Source of the DNA: Amycolatopsis granulosa
Lineage (GTDB): Bacteria > Actinomycetota > Actinomycetes > Mycobacteriales > Pseudonocardiaceae
NCBI RefSeq assembly: GCF_011758745.1
Contig: NZ_JAANOV010000001.1
Span: 2,790,001-2,854,000, forward strand
DNA length: 64,000 nt
Direction of reading: 5' to 3'
Made by a program: the position numbers and the translations under genes. Of the stretch, positions 24,547-32,549 are shown one piece after another (position 1 is the stretch's first letter; every line of letters begins with the position of its first letter). The notes beneath the pieces were generated by a model. The model did no database searches and was not told the origin of the DNA. It saw only the letters and a program-made list of their open reading frames with translations.

Positions 24547-26448
24547 ATGAGCACGACCACGAACGGCAACGGTGTGCTGTCGGCCAGCAGGCCCACTGAA
24601 GTCGCCAAACTGGACCGCGTGGTCATCCGCTTCGCGGGCGACTCCGGCGACGGCATGCAGCTGACCGGCGACCGGTTCACCTCCGAGGCCGCGGCGTTCG
24701 GCAACGACCTGGCCACCCTGCCGAACTTCCCCGCCGAGATCCGGGCACCACAGGGCACCATCCCGGGCGTCTCGTCGTTCCAGGTCCACTTCGCCGACTA
24801 CGACATCCTCACCCCGGGCGACCGGCCGGACGTCCTCGTCGTGATGAACCCGGCCGCGCTCAAGGCGAACCTGCGGGACGTGCCCGCGGGCGGCACGATC
24901 ATCGTCAACACCGACGAGTTCACCAAGCGCAACCTGACCAAGGTCGGCTACGGCTCCGACCCGCTCGAGGACGACACCCTGTCGGCGTTCCAGGTCCACA
25001 AGGTCGCCATGTCGACCCTGACCCAGGGCGCGCTGGAGGGCACCGGGCTGGGCAAGAAGGACGCCGAGCGCTGCAAGAACATGTTCGCGCTGGGTCTGCT
25101 GTCCTGGATGTACCACCGGCCGACCGAGGGCACCGAGGCGTTCCTGCGGGAGAAGTTCGCGAAGAAGCCGGACATCGCCGAGGCCAACATCCTCGCCTTC
25201 CGGGCGGGCTGGAACTACGGCGAGACCACCGAGTCGTTCGCCACGACCTACCAGGTGGCGCCGGCCAAGCTGGACAAGGGCACCTACCGGCAGATCACCG
25301 GCAACACGGCCCTGGCGTACGGGATCGTGGCGGCCGGGCAGCGCGCCGGGCTGCCGGTGCTGCTGGGCACGTACCCGATCACCCCGGCCTCGGACATCCT
25401 GCACGAGCTGTCCCGGCACAAGAACTTCGGCGTGATCACCTTCCAGGCCGAGGACGAGATCGCCGGCATCGGCGCCGCACTGGGCGCCGCCTACGGCGGG
25501 GCGCTGGGCGTGACCTCGACGTCCGGGCCGGGCATCGCGCTGAAGTCGGAGACCATCGGTCTCGGCGTGATGCTCGAACTGCCGCTGGTCGTGATCGACG
25601 TGCAGCGCGGCGGCCCGTCGACCGGCCTGCCGACCAAGACCGAACAGGCCGACCTGTTGCAGGCGATGTTCGGCCGCAACAGCGAGTCGCCGCTGCCGGT
25701 CATCGCACCGCGGTCCCCCGGGGACTGCTTCGCCGCGGCCCTGGAGGCGGCCCGGATCGCGTTGAAGTACCGGACGCCGGTGATGATCCTGTCCGACGGC
25801 GCCAACGCCAACGGCTCGGAACCGTGGCTGATCCCGGACGTCGACCAGCTGCCCGACCTGTCGGTCGAGTTCGCCACCCGGCCCAACGCCACCGACGGCT
25901 CGGGCGAGTTCTGGCCGTACGTGCGTGACCCGGAGACGCTGGCACGCGCCTGGGCCGTGCCCGGCACACCGGGTCTGGAGCACCGCATCGGTGGCCTGGA
26001 GAAGGCCGACGGCAAGGGCAACATCTCCTACGACCCGGACAACCACGACCACATGGTCCGGCTGCGCCAGGCCAAGATCGCCGGCATCGACGTACCGGAC
26101 CTGGAGGTCGACGACCCCTCCGGGGAGGCCCGGGTGCTGGCGCTGGGCTGGGGGTCGACGTACGGCCCGATCGGCGCCGCCGCCCGCCGGGTGCGCAAGC
26201 AGGGCATCCCGATCGCGCAGGCGCACCTGCGGCACCTCAACCCGTTCCCGCGCAACCTGGGCGAGGTCCTGGCGCGCTACGACAAGGTCGTGGTGCCCGA
26301 GATGAACCTCGGACAGCTCGCGATGCTGCTGCGCGCCAGGTACCTCGTGGACGTGCACTCCTACACGAAGGTCGCCGGCCTGCCGTTCAAGGCCGAGGAA
26401 CTGCAGCACGTCTTCACCGACATCATCGAAGGAGCGCTGACCCGATGA
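24547..26448 (+). CDS. korA: 2-oxoglutarate:ferredoxin oxidoreductase, subunit alpha (fused gamma-alpha)
   Basis: A 633-aa subunit. The N-terminal gamma-type domain has IRFAGDSGDGMQLTGD. A pyrimidine-binding alpha domain follows, with GTYPITPASDILHELS, FQAEDEIAGIGAALGAAYGG and TSGPGIALKSE. With KorB it oxidatively decarboxylates 2-oxoglutarate to succinyl-CoA, reducing ferredoxin. In mycobacteria (KorAB, Rv2455c/Rv2454c) it backs up or replaces NAD-linked ketoglutarate dehydrogenase. A purine-rich stretch, GGGAGAGAGGG, ends about 11 bases before ATG 24547. The stop overlaps korB (ATGA). Confidence 0.93.
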   Translation: MSTTTNGNGVLSASRPTEVAKLDRVVIRFAGDSGDGMQLTGDRFTSEAAAFGNDLATLPNFPAEIRAPQGTIPGVSSFQVHFADYDILTPGDRPDVLVVMNPAALKANLRDVPAGGTIIVNTDEFTKRNLTKVGYGSDPLEDDTLSAFQVHKVAMSTLTQGALEGTGLGKKDAERCKNMFALGLLSWMYHRPTEGTEAFLREKFAKKPDIAEANILAFRAGWNYGETTESFATTYQVAPAKLDKGTYRQITGNTALAYGIVAAGQRAGLPVLLGTYPITPASDILHELSRHKNFGVITFQAEDEIAGIGAALGAAYGGALGVTSTSGPGIALKSETIGLGVMLELPLVVIDVQRGGPSTGLPTKTEQADLLQAMFGRNSESPLPVIAPRSPGDCFAAALEAARIALKYRTPVMILSDGANANGSEPWLIPDVDQLPDLSVEFATRPNATDGSGEFWPYVRDPETLARAWAVPGTPGLEHRIGGLEKADGKGNISYDPDNHDHMVRLRQAKIAGIDVPDLEVDDPSGEARVLALGWGSTYGPIGAAARRVRKQGIPIAQAHLRHLNPFPRNLGEVLARYDKVVVPEMNLGQLAMLLRARYLVDVHSYTKVAGLPFKAEELQHVFTDIIEGALTR

Positions 26449-27509
26449 CCGCCACCGACTTGGGCCTGCCCACCCTGGGCGGTCTGGACCTGGTGCCGAC
26501 CACGGACGAGACCCAGAAGGCGAAGGACTTCAAGTCCGACCAGGAGGTGCGCTGGTGCCCGGGCTGCGGCGACTACGTCGTGCTCAACACGGTCCAGTCG
26601 TTCCTGCCCACGCTCGGGTTGAAGCGCGAGAACATCGTGTTCATCTCCGGCATCGGCTGCTCGTCGCGGTTCCCGTACTACCTCAACACCTACGGGATGC
26701 ACTCGATCCACGGCCGTGCCCCGGCCATCGCGACGGGCCTGGCGACCACGCGGCCGGACCTGTCGGTGTGGGTGGTGACCGGTGACGGCGACGCGCTGTC
26801 CATCGGCGGCAACCACCTGATCCACGCGCTGCGGCGCAACGTCAACCTGAAGATCCTGCTGTTCAACAACCGGATCTACGGCCTGACGAAGGGCCAGTAC
26901 TCGCCGACGTCCGGGCAGGGCATGATCACCAAGTCCACCCCGATGGGCTCGGTGGACACCCCGTTCAACCCGGTCTCGCTGGCGCTGGGCGCGGAGGCCA
27001 CGTTCGTCGGACGGGCGCTGGACAGCGACCGGAAGGGCCTGAGCGAGGTGCTCACCGCCGCGGCGCAGCACCGCGGGTCCGCGGTCGTCGAGATCTACCA
27101 GAACTGCCCGATCTTCAACGACGGCGCGTTCGACGTGCTGAAGGACAAGGACGAGGCCGCGCACCGGATCATCCCGTTGCGCGCCGGGGAGCCGATCCGG
27201 TTCGGCCCGGAAGCGGAGTACGGCGTGGTGCCGACCCGCTGGGGCGGGTTCGAGATCGCCAAGGTGGCCGAGGTGGGCGAGGAGAACGTGGTGGTCCACG
27301 ACCCGTCGATCCGGGACACCTCGTACGCCTTCGCGCTGTCCCGGATCGGTGACCAGAACCTCGACCACACCCCGACGGGCATCTTCCGCCAGGTCAGCCG
27401 CCCCACCTACGACGACCAGGCCCGCGCCCAGGTCGAGCAGGCCCGCTCCGCGAAGCCGGCGGACCTGCAGGCGCTGCTGACGGGCCGGGACACCTGGACG
27501 GTCGACTGA
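26445..27509 (+). CDS. korB: 2-oxoglutarate:ferredoxin oxidoreductase, subunit beta
   Basis: A 354-aa TPP-binding subunit. It has WCPGCGDYVV and GIGCSSRFPYY, whose Cys residues are candidate [4Fe-4S] ligands. GDGDALSIGGNHLIHALRRN is the GDG...N TPP/Mg motif, and NNRIYGLTKGQ contacts the cofactor. It completes the KorAB heterotetramer. Translation is coupled to korA through the ATGA at 26445. A strong hairpin lies immediately after its stop. Confidence 0.93.
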   Translation: MTATDLGLPTLGGLDLVPTTDETQKAKDFKSDQEVRWCPGCGDYVVLNTVQSFLPTLGLKRENIVFISGIGCSSRFPYYLNTYGMHSIHGRAPAIATGLATTRPDLSVWVVTGDGDALSIGGNHLIHALRRNVNLKILLFNNRIYGLTKGQYSPTSGQGMITKSTPMGSVDTPFNPVSLALGAEATFVGRALDSDRKGLSEVLTAAAQHRGSAVVEIYQNCPIFNDGAFDVLKDKDEAAHRIIPLRAGEPIRFGPEAEYGVVPTRWGGFEIAKVAEVGEENVVVHDPSIRDTSYAFALSRIGDQNLDHTPTGIFRQVSRPTYDDQARAQVEQARSAKPADLQALLTGRDTWTVD

Positions 27510-27561
27510 GGTACCGGCCGACGGCCCCGCGCGGATCCGCCCCGCGGGGCTCGGCGGTACC
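27510..27561. terminator. Bidirectional hairpin terminator between korB and the SUNSET-like protein gene
   Basis: A long hairpin: GGTACCG (27510-27516) pairs with CGGTACC (27555-27561), CCGA with TCGG, and GCCCCGCG (27524-27531) with CGCGGGGC (27543-27550). Only one- or two-base bulges interrupt it, and the loop contains the palindrome CGGATCCG. There is no T tract, as is usual for actinobacterial terminators. It lies between convergent genes and can serve both. Confidence 0.75.
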
Positions 27562-27587
27562 CGGCCACGCCGGGCGCTGACGTCACC

Positions 27588-29030
27588 TCACAGCGGCCGG
27601 AACCCGACCCGCTCCGCGTCCTCGGCCGACCGGAACCACACCTCGGCCACCATCCGGCCGAACTGCGGCGACTCCTCCGTGCAGTACCGCAGAGCCGTCA
27701 CGCTCGCCTTGACGGTGTACTCCTCGGACGGCTTCCCGCCGCCGGGCCGCGGCATCGCCGATCCGGGACCGAACGGCCCGGGCGGCACGGTGGCACCGGC
27801 GGTGTCGCTACGGGCCGACGGCGGGGTCGGCTCGAACAGGGAGCCGCTGCGGCCGCCCTCCTCCGGCGGCACGGGTTCGCGCCGCTCCACGGTCCGCATC
27901 GAGGGTCGCGGCGGCTCGACACTGTGCGCCGGGCGTCGTGGTTGCCGCCTCGGGAGGACCTGGGTGGTCTCGGTGGCCGTCTCCTCGTCGGCGGGCCGCT
28001 CCGGCTCGTCACCGCCGAAGGCGTAGGCCGGCGGTTCCGGCGCGGCGAACGGCGAGAACCCGGGCTCCTGGCCCCGCGCCGGCTCGGGTGCGGCGAACGG
28101 TGCGAACGTCCCCGGCTCCGCCTCGCGCGACGGCTCCGGCGCGTGTCCGGGGTCGAACAAGGACCCCGGCTCCGGCTCCGGAGCCTCGCCCCGGCCGAAC
28201 AGCGACCCGCGGCCGGTTCCGGGCTCGTGCGCGCCACCCGGCTCGAACAGCGACCCGGCGTCCGGCTCCGGGGCTTCGCCCGGCTGGAACAGCGACCCGG
28301 CCTCCCGGGTGTCCTCCCGGTCGAACAGCGGCCCGCTCCCGGCCTCGAACCGTGCCGCCGGCTCCGGCTCGGCGTCCGGCCGCGCGTGCGCCCCCCGCCT
28401 CGGCTCGGCGGCCTCGGCCTGGTCCCGCTCGAACAGCGACGCGTGGCCCCGCTCGGCACCCGCCTGCCCGGACGCCGCCTCGAACCCGGCCGGCCGCTCG
28501 AACAGCGAGCCGGCGAGCCCCTGGTCGGCCGCCTCCCGGCCCTGCTCGAACAGGGCGCCCCGCTCGGCTGCCTCGTCCCGCGGCTCACCGGCCGGCCCGT
28601 GGTCGCCCGCGAACCGCGCGCCGCGCTGAGCGGACTCGTCGTCGCGCCCGAACGCGTCGAACACCGTCGTCGCGTCGGGCCGGGGTTCGGGGTCGAACAG
28701 CGCGTCGTCGTCGATCTCGGAACCCGGCTGGTACCCGGGGCGCCCGGCGAGGCTGTCGCGCTCCAGCCAGGACGTCCGCGGGTGGTGCGGCTCCTCCGGC
28801 GCGGGCTCCTCCGCGCCGATCGGCTTCTTCCGCGCAACCGGCGCCGACACCGGGTCCCGGTCCAGGGCTCGCGTCGGTTGCGCGGCACGTGCGTTCTGCG
28901 CGTCGAGCAGCCGGCGCTCCAGGTGCCGGCTTCTCGCCTGGGCCGGCCGGGCCAGGAACAACCAGGTCAGCAGCACCCCGATCACGAATGCCGCCGCGCT
29001 CCAGAGCCAGACCTGTCCGAAGAGGGACAT
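27588..29030 (-). CDS. Membrane-anchored acidic repeat protein with C-terminal SUNSET-like domain
   Basis: A 480-aa protein of unknown function. One N-terminal transmembrane helix lies at about residues 5-26, followed by a basic, coiled stretch. A long acidic, Pro/Glu/Ala-rich region then carries ten copies of a short motif with core (A/S/P)LF followed by (E/D/Q/G)xG or similar (GSLFEPGG, GSLFQPGE, GSLFDPGH, ASLFERDQ and others). Two copies of PFAAPEP follow. The C-terminal 45 residues (RYCTEESPQFGRMVAEVWF, then DAERVGFRPL) resemble the SUNSET domain. The cytoplasmic or extracytoplasmic side is not certain. It sits between korAB and the polyprenyl synthase gene. Confidence 0.75.
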   Translation of the reverse strand: MSLFGQVWLWSAAAFVIGVLLTWLFLARPAQARSRHLERRLLDAQNARAAQPTRALDRDPVSAPVARKKPIGAEEPAPEEPHHPRTSWLERDSLAGRPGYQPGSEIDDDALFDPEPRPDATTVFDAFGRDDESAQRGARFAGDHGPAGEPRDEAAERGALFEQGREAADQGLAGSLFERPAGFEAASGQAGAERGHASLFERDQAEAAEPRRGAHARPDAEPEPAARFEAGSGPLFDREDTREAGSLFQPGEAPEPDAGSLFEPGGAHEPGTGRGSLFGRGEAPEPEPGSLFDPGHAPEPSREAEPGTFAPFAAPEPARGQEPGFSPFAAPEPPAYAFGGDEPERPADEETATETTQVLPRRQPRRPAHSVEPPRPSMRTVERREPVPPEEGGRSGSLFEPTPPSARSDTAGATVPPGPFGPGSAMPRPGGGKPSEEYTVKASVTALRYCTEESPQFGRMVAEVWFRSAEDAERVGFRPL

Positions 29031-29144
29031 CCGTGCTGCCCTTCCTTTCCTACCGCGCGGTTACCACTCTCAGTGACGCCGCACCGGCTCGAGCATGACG
29101 CGACCGGCCCGCCCGTCGTCAACCGCCGACCGGTCCGGCGGTCG

Positions 29145-30170
29145 TCACCGCGTCCGCGCGACCAGGTAATTCGCGACGGATTCGCACGCGTCCCGCGCGG
29201 GCCCGGCAGGCAGGGAGGCCAGCTCGGCCCTCGCCTGCTGAGCGTAGTCCGACAGGGTGCCCATGGCGCGGTCCAGGCCGCTGGAGGACCGCAGCAGCGT
29301 CAGGGCCTCCTCGACCAGGTCGTCGTCGGTGACCGGGCCGTCCAGCAGCTCGACCAGGCGGGGGTCGGTGTCCGGGTCGGCCAGCGCGTACAGCATCGGC
29401 AGGGTCCGCACGCCTTCCCGCAGATCGGTGCCCGGCGTCTTGCCGGACTCGTGGGACGGCGAGGCGATGTCGATGATGTCGTCGGAGATCTGGAAGGCGG
29501 TGCCGACGATCTCGCCGAACCGCTGCATCGCCCGGATCGCCTCGGGCTTCGCACCGGACATCATCGCCCCGAAGCGGCCGGAGGTGGCGATCAGCGAACC
29601 CGTCTTCTGGGCGATGACGCTGAGGTAGTGGTCGACCGGGTCGTCGCCCTCGCCCGGGCCCACGGTCTCCCGCATCTGGCCGGTGACCAGCTCGCTGAAG
29701 GTCTCGGCGAGGATGCGGGCGGCGTCGGTGCCCAGGTCGGACACCAGCCGCGAGGCGTGCGCGAACAGGAAGTCGCCGGTCAGGATGGCGATGCTGTTGG
29801 TCCAGCGGGCGTTGACGCTGGGCGCGCCCCGGCGCATCGTCGCCTCGTCCATGACGTCGTCGTGGTACAGCGTGGCCAGGTGCACCAGTTCGACGGCGGC
29901 GGCGGCGATCACGACGTCTTGGTGGTTGCCCTCGCCGAACTCGCCGGCGAGCAGGGTCATCAGCGGACGGAAGCGTTTGCCACCGGCCTCGACCAGGTGC
30001 GATGCGGCGTCGTGGACGGCGCGCACCTCGCTGCGGGCGGTGTCGCGCAGCAGCTTCTCGACGTCATCGAGGCCGGCGGCCAGCGTGCGCAGCAGCTGCT
30101 CATCGGCGATCTGCAGGCCCACGCTCCCGCGCAGCTCCTCGATCGTGCTACCCCGGTGCCGCACTGACAC
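29145..30170 (-). CDS. grcC: Long-chain polyprenyl diphosphate synthase (GrcC-like, menaquinone side chain)
   Basis: A 341-aa trans-isoprenyl diphosphate synthase with GGKRFRP, first Asp-rich motif LYHDDVMDEA and second Asp-rich motif SDDIIDIAS. It condenses IPP onto an allylic diphosphate; the product is probably the C40-C45 chain attached by MenA. GTG 30170 is chosen because GGAGAG (complement of 30181-30186) lies 10 bases upstream. The open frame to 30437 runs through low-complexity DNA. In M. tuberculosis grcC1 is next to menJ; here the nuo operon separates the two. Confidence 0.87.
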   Translation of the reverse strand: MSVRHRGSTIEELRGSVGLQIADEQLLRTLAAGLDDVEKLLRDTARSEVRAVHDAASHLVEAGGKRFRPLMTLLAGEFGEGNHQDVVIAAAAVELVHLATLYHDDVMDEATMRRGAPSVNARWTNSIAILTGDFLFAHASRLVSDLGTDAARILAETFSELVTGQMRETVGPGEGDDPVDHYLSVIAQKTGSLIATSGRFGAMMSGAKPEAIRAMQRFGEIVGTAFQISDDIIDIASPSHESGKTPGTDLREGVRTLPMLYALADPDTDPRLVELLDGPVTDDDLVEEALTLLRSSSGLDRAMGTLSDYAQQARAELASLPAGPARDACESVANYLVARTR

Positions 30171-30720
30171 GTTGTCCGCCCTCTCCGCACTTGCATGACC
30201 GGTCCTCACCAGCGTAATGGCTGGCTCCGGGGCGTCTGTGGGCCCATTGCGAACCGTCCCGGTGATGCCGGTGACAACCGGCTCCACACCATCGGGTGAG
30301 GCGGCCCGCGGATCGCCCTGACCAGCACCAATGTTCGCCGCAACACCGTCCGGCTGGCGCCGGGCGTGCTCGGTGACCGTCCGCTCCGGTCTTGGTGCTG
30401 GTCGGGGCCGCGTTGCGCGGCCGGCGGTCCGGGCCACGGCGCGGCCACGCGTCGACTACCGGGGGGATCGTCCTCATCGCACTCGCCTCGACCGGGTTGA
30501 CACCGGTGACGAGCTGGGGCGGGGCCGAGTACGCGCGGGCGTCACCGATCGCGGCTGCTTGAGCCGCGCGCGGCGGAACCGGTGCGCTCGGCTAGCACCC
30601 GGGTCCGACAGAATCGGTGTCAGGCGGCGAAATTCCCCGGCTTTGTCCACATGCCGCTGAGCCATCCACAGAATGTGGTTCTGTTTCCCACGCCGCGGCT
30701 TCACCGGGCACGCTCGAGAC
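30171..30720. other. Intergenic stretch with pseudogene debris
   Basis: A 550-base gap. It holds the grcC ribosome binding site, a decayed MFS transporter fragment (30,376-30,562) and two DnaA-box-like words (TTGTCCACA at 30643 and CCATCCACA at 30662). No intact gene was seen in it. Confidence 0.6.
30376..30562 (+). pseudogene. Remnant of a DHA2-type MFS transporter with shifted reading frames
   Basis: One frame reads VLVGAALRGRRSGPRRGH and, further on, IVLIALASTGL and TSWGGAEYARASPI before a stop at 30560. These match the segment of DHA2 (14-TM) drug exporters around the VDY-G-I/A-LL boundary and the TSWGG.EYAW.SP motif. Between the two pieces, RVDYRG is found only in the +1 frame, ahead of a GGGGGG run, so two compensating indels are implied. 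Nothing recognisable of the rest of a roughly 500-aa transporter is present. Confidence 0.6.
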
Positions 30721-30924
30721 ATGACCGGACAAACCATTTCCCGCCGCCGCACCAGCAACCAGGCCACCCGGCCGGCCTTCGACGACGCCCGCCAGCACGG
30801 CCTCGCCCAGCGCCACCTCCGCAAGCTGATCCGGGTGGCGCAGGACAACCCCTGCCGTTGCGGCGGAGTCCACCGGCACACCTGTTCCTACGGCGACGTG
30901 GTGCACGCGCTGGATTCCCCTTGA
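30721..30924 (+). CDS. Small basic protein with a CxCxxxHxHxxC cluster
   Basis: A 67-aa protein of unknown function. The N-terminal half is basic (TISRRRTSNQATRP); the C-terminal half has PCRCGGVHRHTCSYGD, a tight Cys/His cluster able to bind a metal. Almost all third codon positions are G or C, matching neighbouring real genes, so I take it as coding. It is alone between the pseudogene and the convergent nuoN, and the perfect-stem terminator lies 13 bases after its stop. No clear Shine-Dalgarno sequence precedes ATG 30721. Confidence 0.6.
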   Translation: MTGQTISRRRTSNQATRPAFDDARQHGLAQRHLRKLIRVAQDNPCRCGGVHRHTCSYGDVVHALDSP

Positions 30925-30937
30925 CCCCGGACACGCC

Positions 30938-30970
30938 AGTGCCCTCCGGCCCGGATGGGCGGAGGGCACT
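30938..30970. terminator. Bidirectional terminator at the end of the nuo operon
   Basis: AGTGCCCTCCG (30938-30948) pairs perfectly with CGGAGGGCACT (30960-30970). CCC/GGG inside continues the stem past a single bulged G, closing on a GGAT loop. It lies between the convergent small gene and nuoN and would stop transcription from both sides. No T tract. Confidence 0.85.
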
Positions 30971-30985
30971 TCCGGTGGCGCTGCC

Positions 30986-32548
30986 TCAGAACGCGAAGGC
31001 CCCTGCCCCCGCCCAGTCGAGCGCGAACGCGGGGGCGACCCCGAGCAGCAGCGTGATGATCACGCCGAGCGTGATCGCCGCGGTGGTGAACGCGCCCGGC
31101 ACCGTCACGGTGGGCCCGTCGGGGGCCGGCTTAGAGAAGTACATGAGCACGACCACCCGCAGGTAGAAGAACGCCGCGACGGCGCTGAACACCAGCGCGA
31201 TCACCACCAGGGGCGCCATGCCGTCCCGCAGTGCCGCCGAGAACACGACGAACTTGCCGACGAACCCGCTGGTCAGCGGGATCCCGGCCAGAGCGAGGAG
31301 GAGGAAGGTGAACACCCCCGCCAGCACGGGCGACCGCTTGGCCAGGCCGGCCCACGCGGACAGGTGCGTGGCCTCGCCCTTGGCGTCGCGCACGAGGGAG
31401 ACCACCCCGAACGCGGCGAGCGTGGTGAAGCCGTAGGCCAGCAGGTAGAACAGCGTTCCGGACAGGCCCTGGCCGGTCATCGCGAGCACGCCGACGAGCA
31501 GGAAGCCGGCGTGCGCGATGGACGAGTAGGCGATCATGCGCTTGACGTCGGTCTGGGTCAGGCCGAGCACGGCGCCGACCGCCATCGAGATGATCGCGAC
31601 CGCCCACAACACGCCGCGCCACTCCCAGCTGGTCGACTCGAAACCGACGGTGAGCACCCGCAGGATGCCGCCGAACGCGGCGACCTTCGTGCAGGCCGCC
31701 ATGAAGGCGGTGACCGGGGTCGGCGCGCCCTGGTAGACGTCCGGCGTCCAGGTGTGGAACGGGCCGACCGAGCCCTTGAACAACAACCCGACCACGAGGA
31801 GACCCATGCCCGCGAACAGCAGCAAGTCCGAACGATCCGAGCCGGCCGCCGCGCCGGCGATGTCGGCCAGCTTCACCGAACCCGCGTAGCCGTACAGCAA
31901 TGCGAGCCCGTAGAGGAAGAACGCCGACGAGAACGCCCCGAGGAGGAAGTACTTGACCGCCGCCTCTTGCGACAGCAGGCGCCGGCGCCGGGCCAGGCCG
32001 CACATCAGGTACAGCGGCAGGCTCAGCACCTCGAGCGCGATGAACATGGTGAGCAGGTCGTTGGCCGCGCAGAACGTCATCATCCCGCCCAGCGCGAACA
32101 GCGCCAGCGGGAAGACCTCGGTCTGCATCCCGGTGGAGCCGACCTGGGCCCGGTCCTGCACGGTGCCCGGCCGGATCGCGGCCTGCGCGACGAACGCCCC
32201 GCCGGGCTCGACCGAACGGTCCGCGATCAGCAGGATCGCGGGCAGCGCGAGCGCGAGCAGCGTGCCCCACAGGAACAGCGCCGGCTTGTCGACCGACACG
32301 GCACCGCTGAGCGTGGTGAGACCCTGAACGGGCGAGCCGCTGACGTACACCGCGAGCGCGATCCCGGCGGCGGCGAGCCCGGCGAGGCTGAGCAGCACCT
32401 GCGACGGCCACCGCAGGTGCCGGGGCAGGAACGCCTCGAACAGCACGCTGACGCACGCCGCGCCGAGCACGATCAGCACCGGCAGAATCGCGCCGTAGTC
32501 GATGTGGGGTGCGGAGATGTGCCCCTGCTGGGCCAGAATCCCGGGCAT
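30986..32548 (-). CDS. nuoN: NADH-quinone oxidoreductase subunit N
   Basis: A 520-aa antiporter-like proton-channel subunit of complex I with about 14 transmembrane helices. VGLLFKGSVGPFHTWTPDVY is the conserved Lys/His region of the Mrp-type core, and LTQTDVKRMIAYSSIAHAG is another family mark. It is the last gene of the 14-gene nuo operon and is followed by a strong terminator. ATG 32548 starts 1 base after the nuoM stop codon (32550-32552). Confidence 0.95.
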   Translation of the reverse strand: MPGILAQQGHISAPHIDYGAILPVLIVLGAACVSVLFEAFLPRHLRWPSQVLLSLAGLAAAGIALAVYVSGSPVQGLTTLSGAVSVDKPALFLWGTLLALALPAILLIADRSVEPGGAFVAQAAIRPGTVQDRAQVGSTGMQTEVFPLALFALGGMMTFCAANDLLTMFIALEVLSLPLYLMCGLARRRRLLSQEAAVKYFLLGAFSSAFFLYGLALLYGYAGSVKLADIAGAAAGSDRSDLLLFAGMGLLVVGLLFKGSVGPFHTWTPDVYQGAPTPVTAFMAACTKVAAFGGILRVLTVGFESTSWEWRGVLWAVAIISMAVGAVLGLTQTDVKRMIAYSSIAHAGFLLVGVLAMTGQGLSGTLFYLLAYGFTTLAAFGVVSLVRDAKGEATHLSAWAGLAKRSPVLAGVFTFLLLALAGIPLTSGFVGKFVVFSAALRDGMAPLVVIALVFSAVAAFFYLRVVVLMYFSKPAPDGPTVTVPGAFTTAAITLGVIITLLLGVAPAFALDWAGAGAFAF

Positions 32549-32549
32549 T

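Noticed and set aside
30331-30660. 109-aa plus-strand frame in the grcC-nuoN gap
   Set aside because: Arg-rich with no domain; it only shares RVDYRG with the transporter remnant, which is better explained as frameshifted debris.
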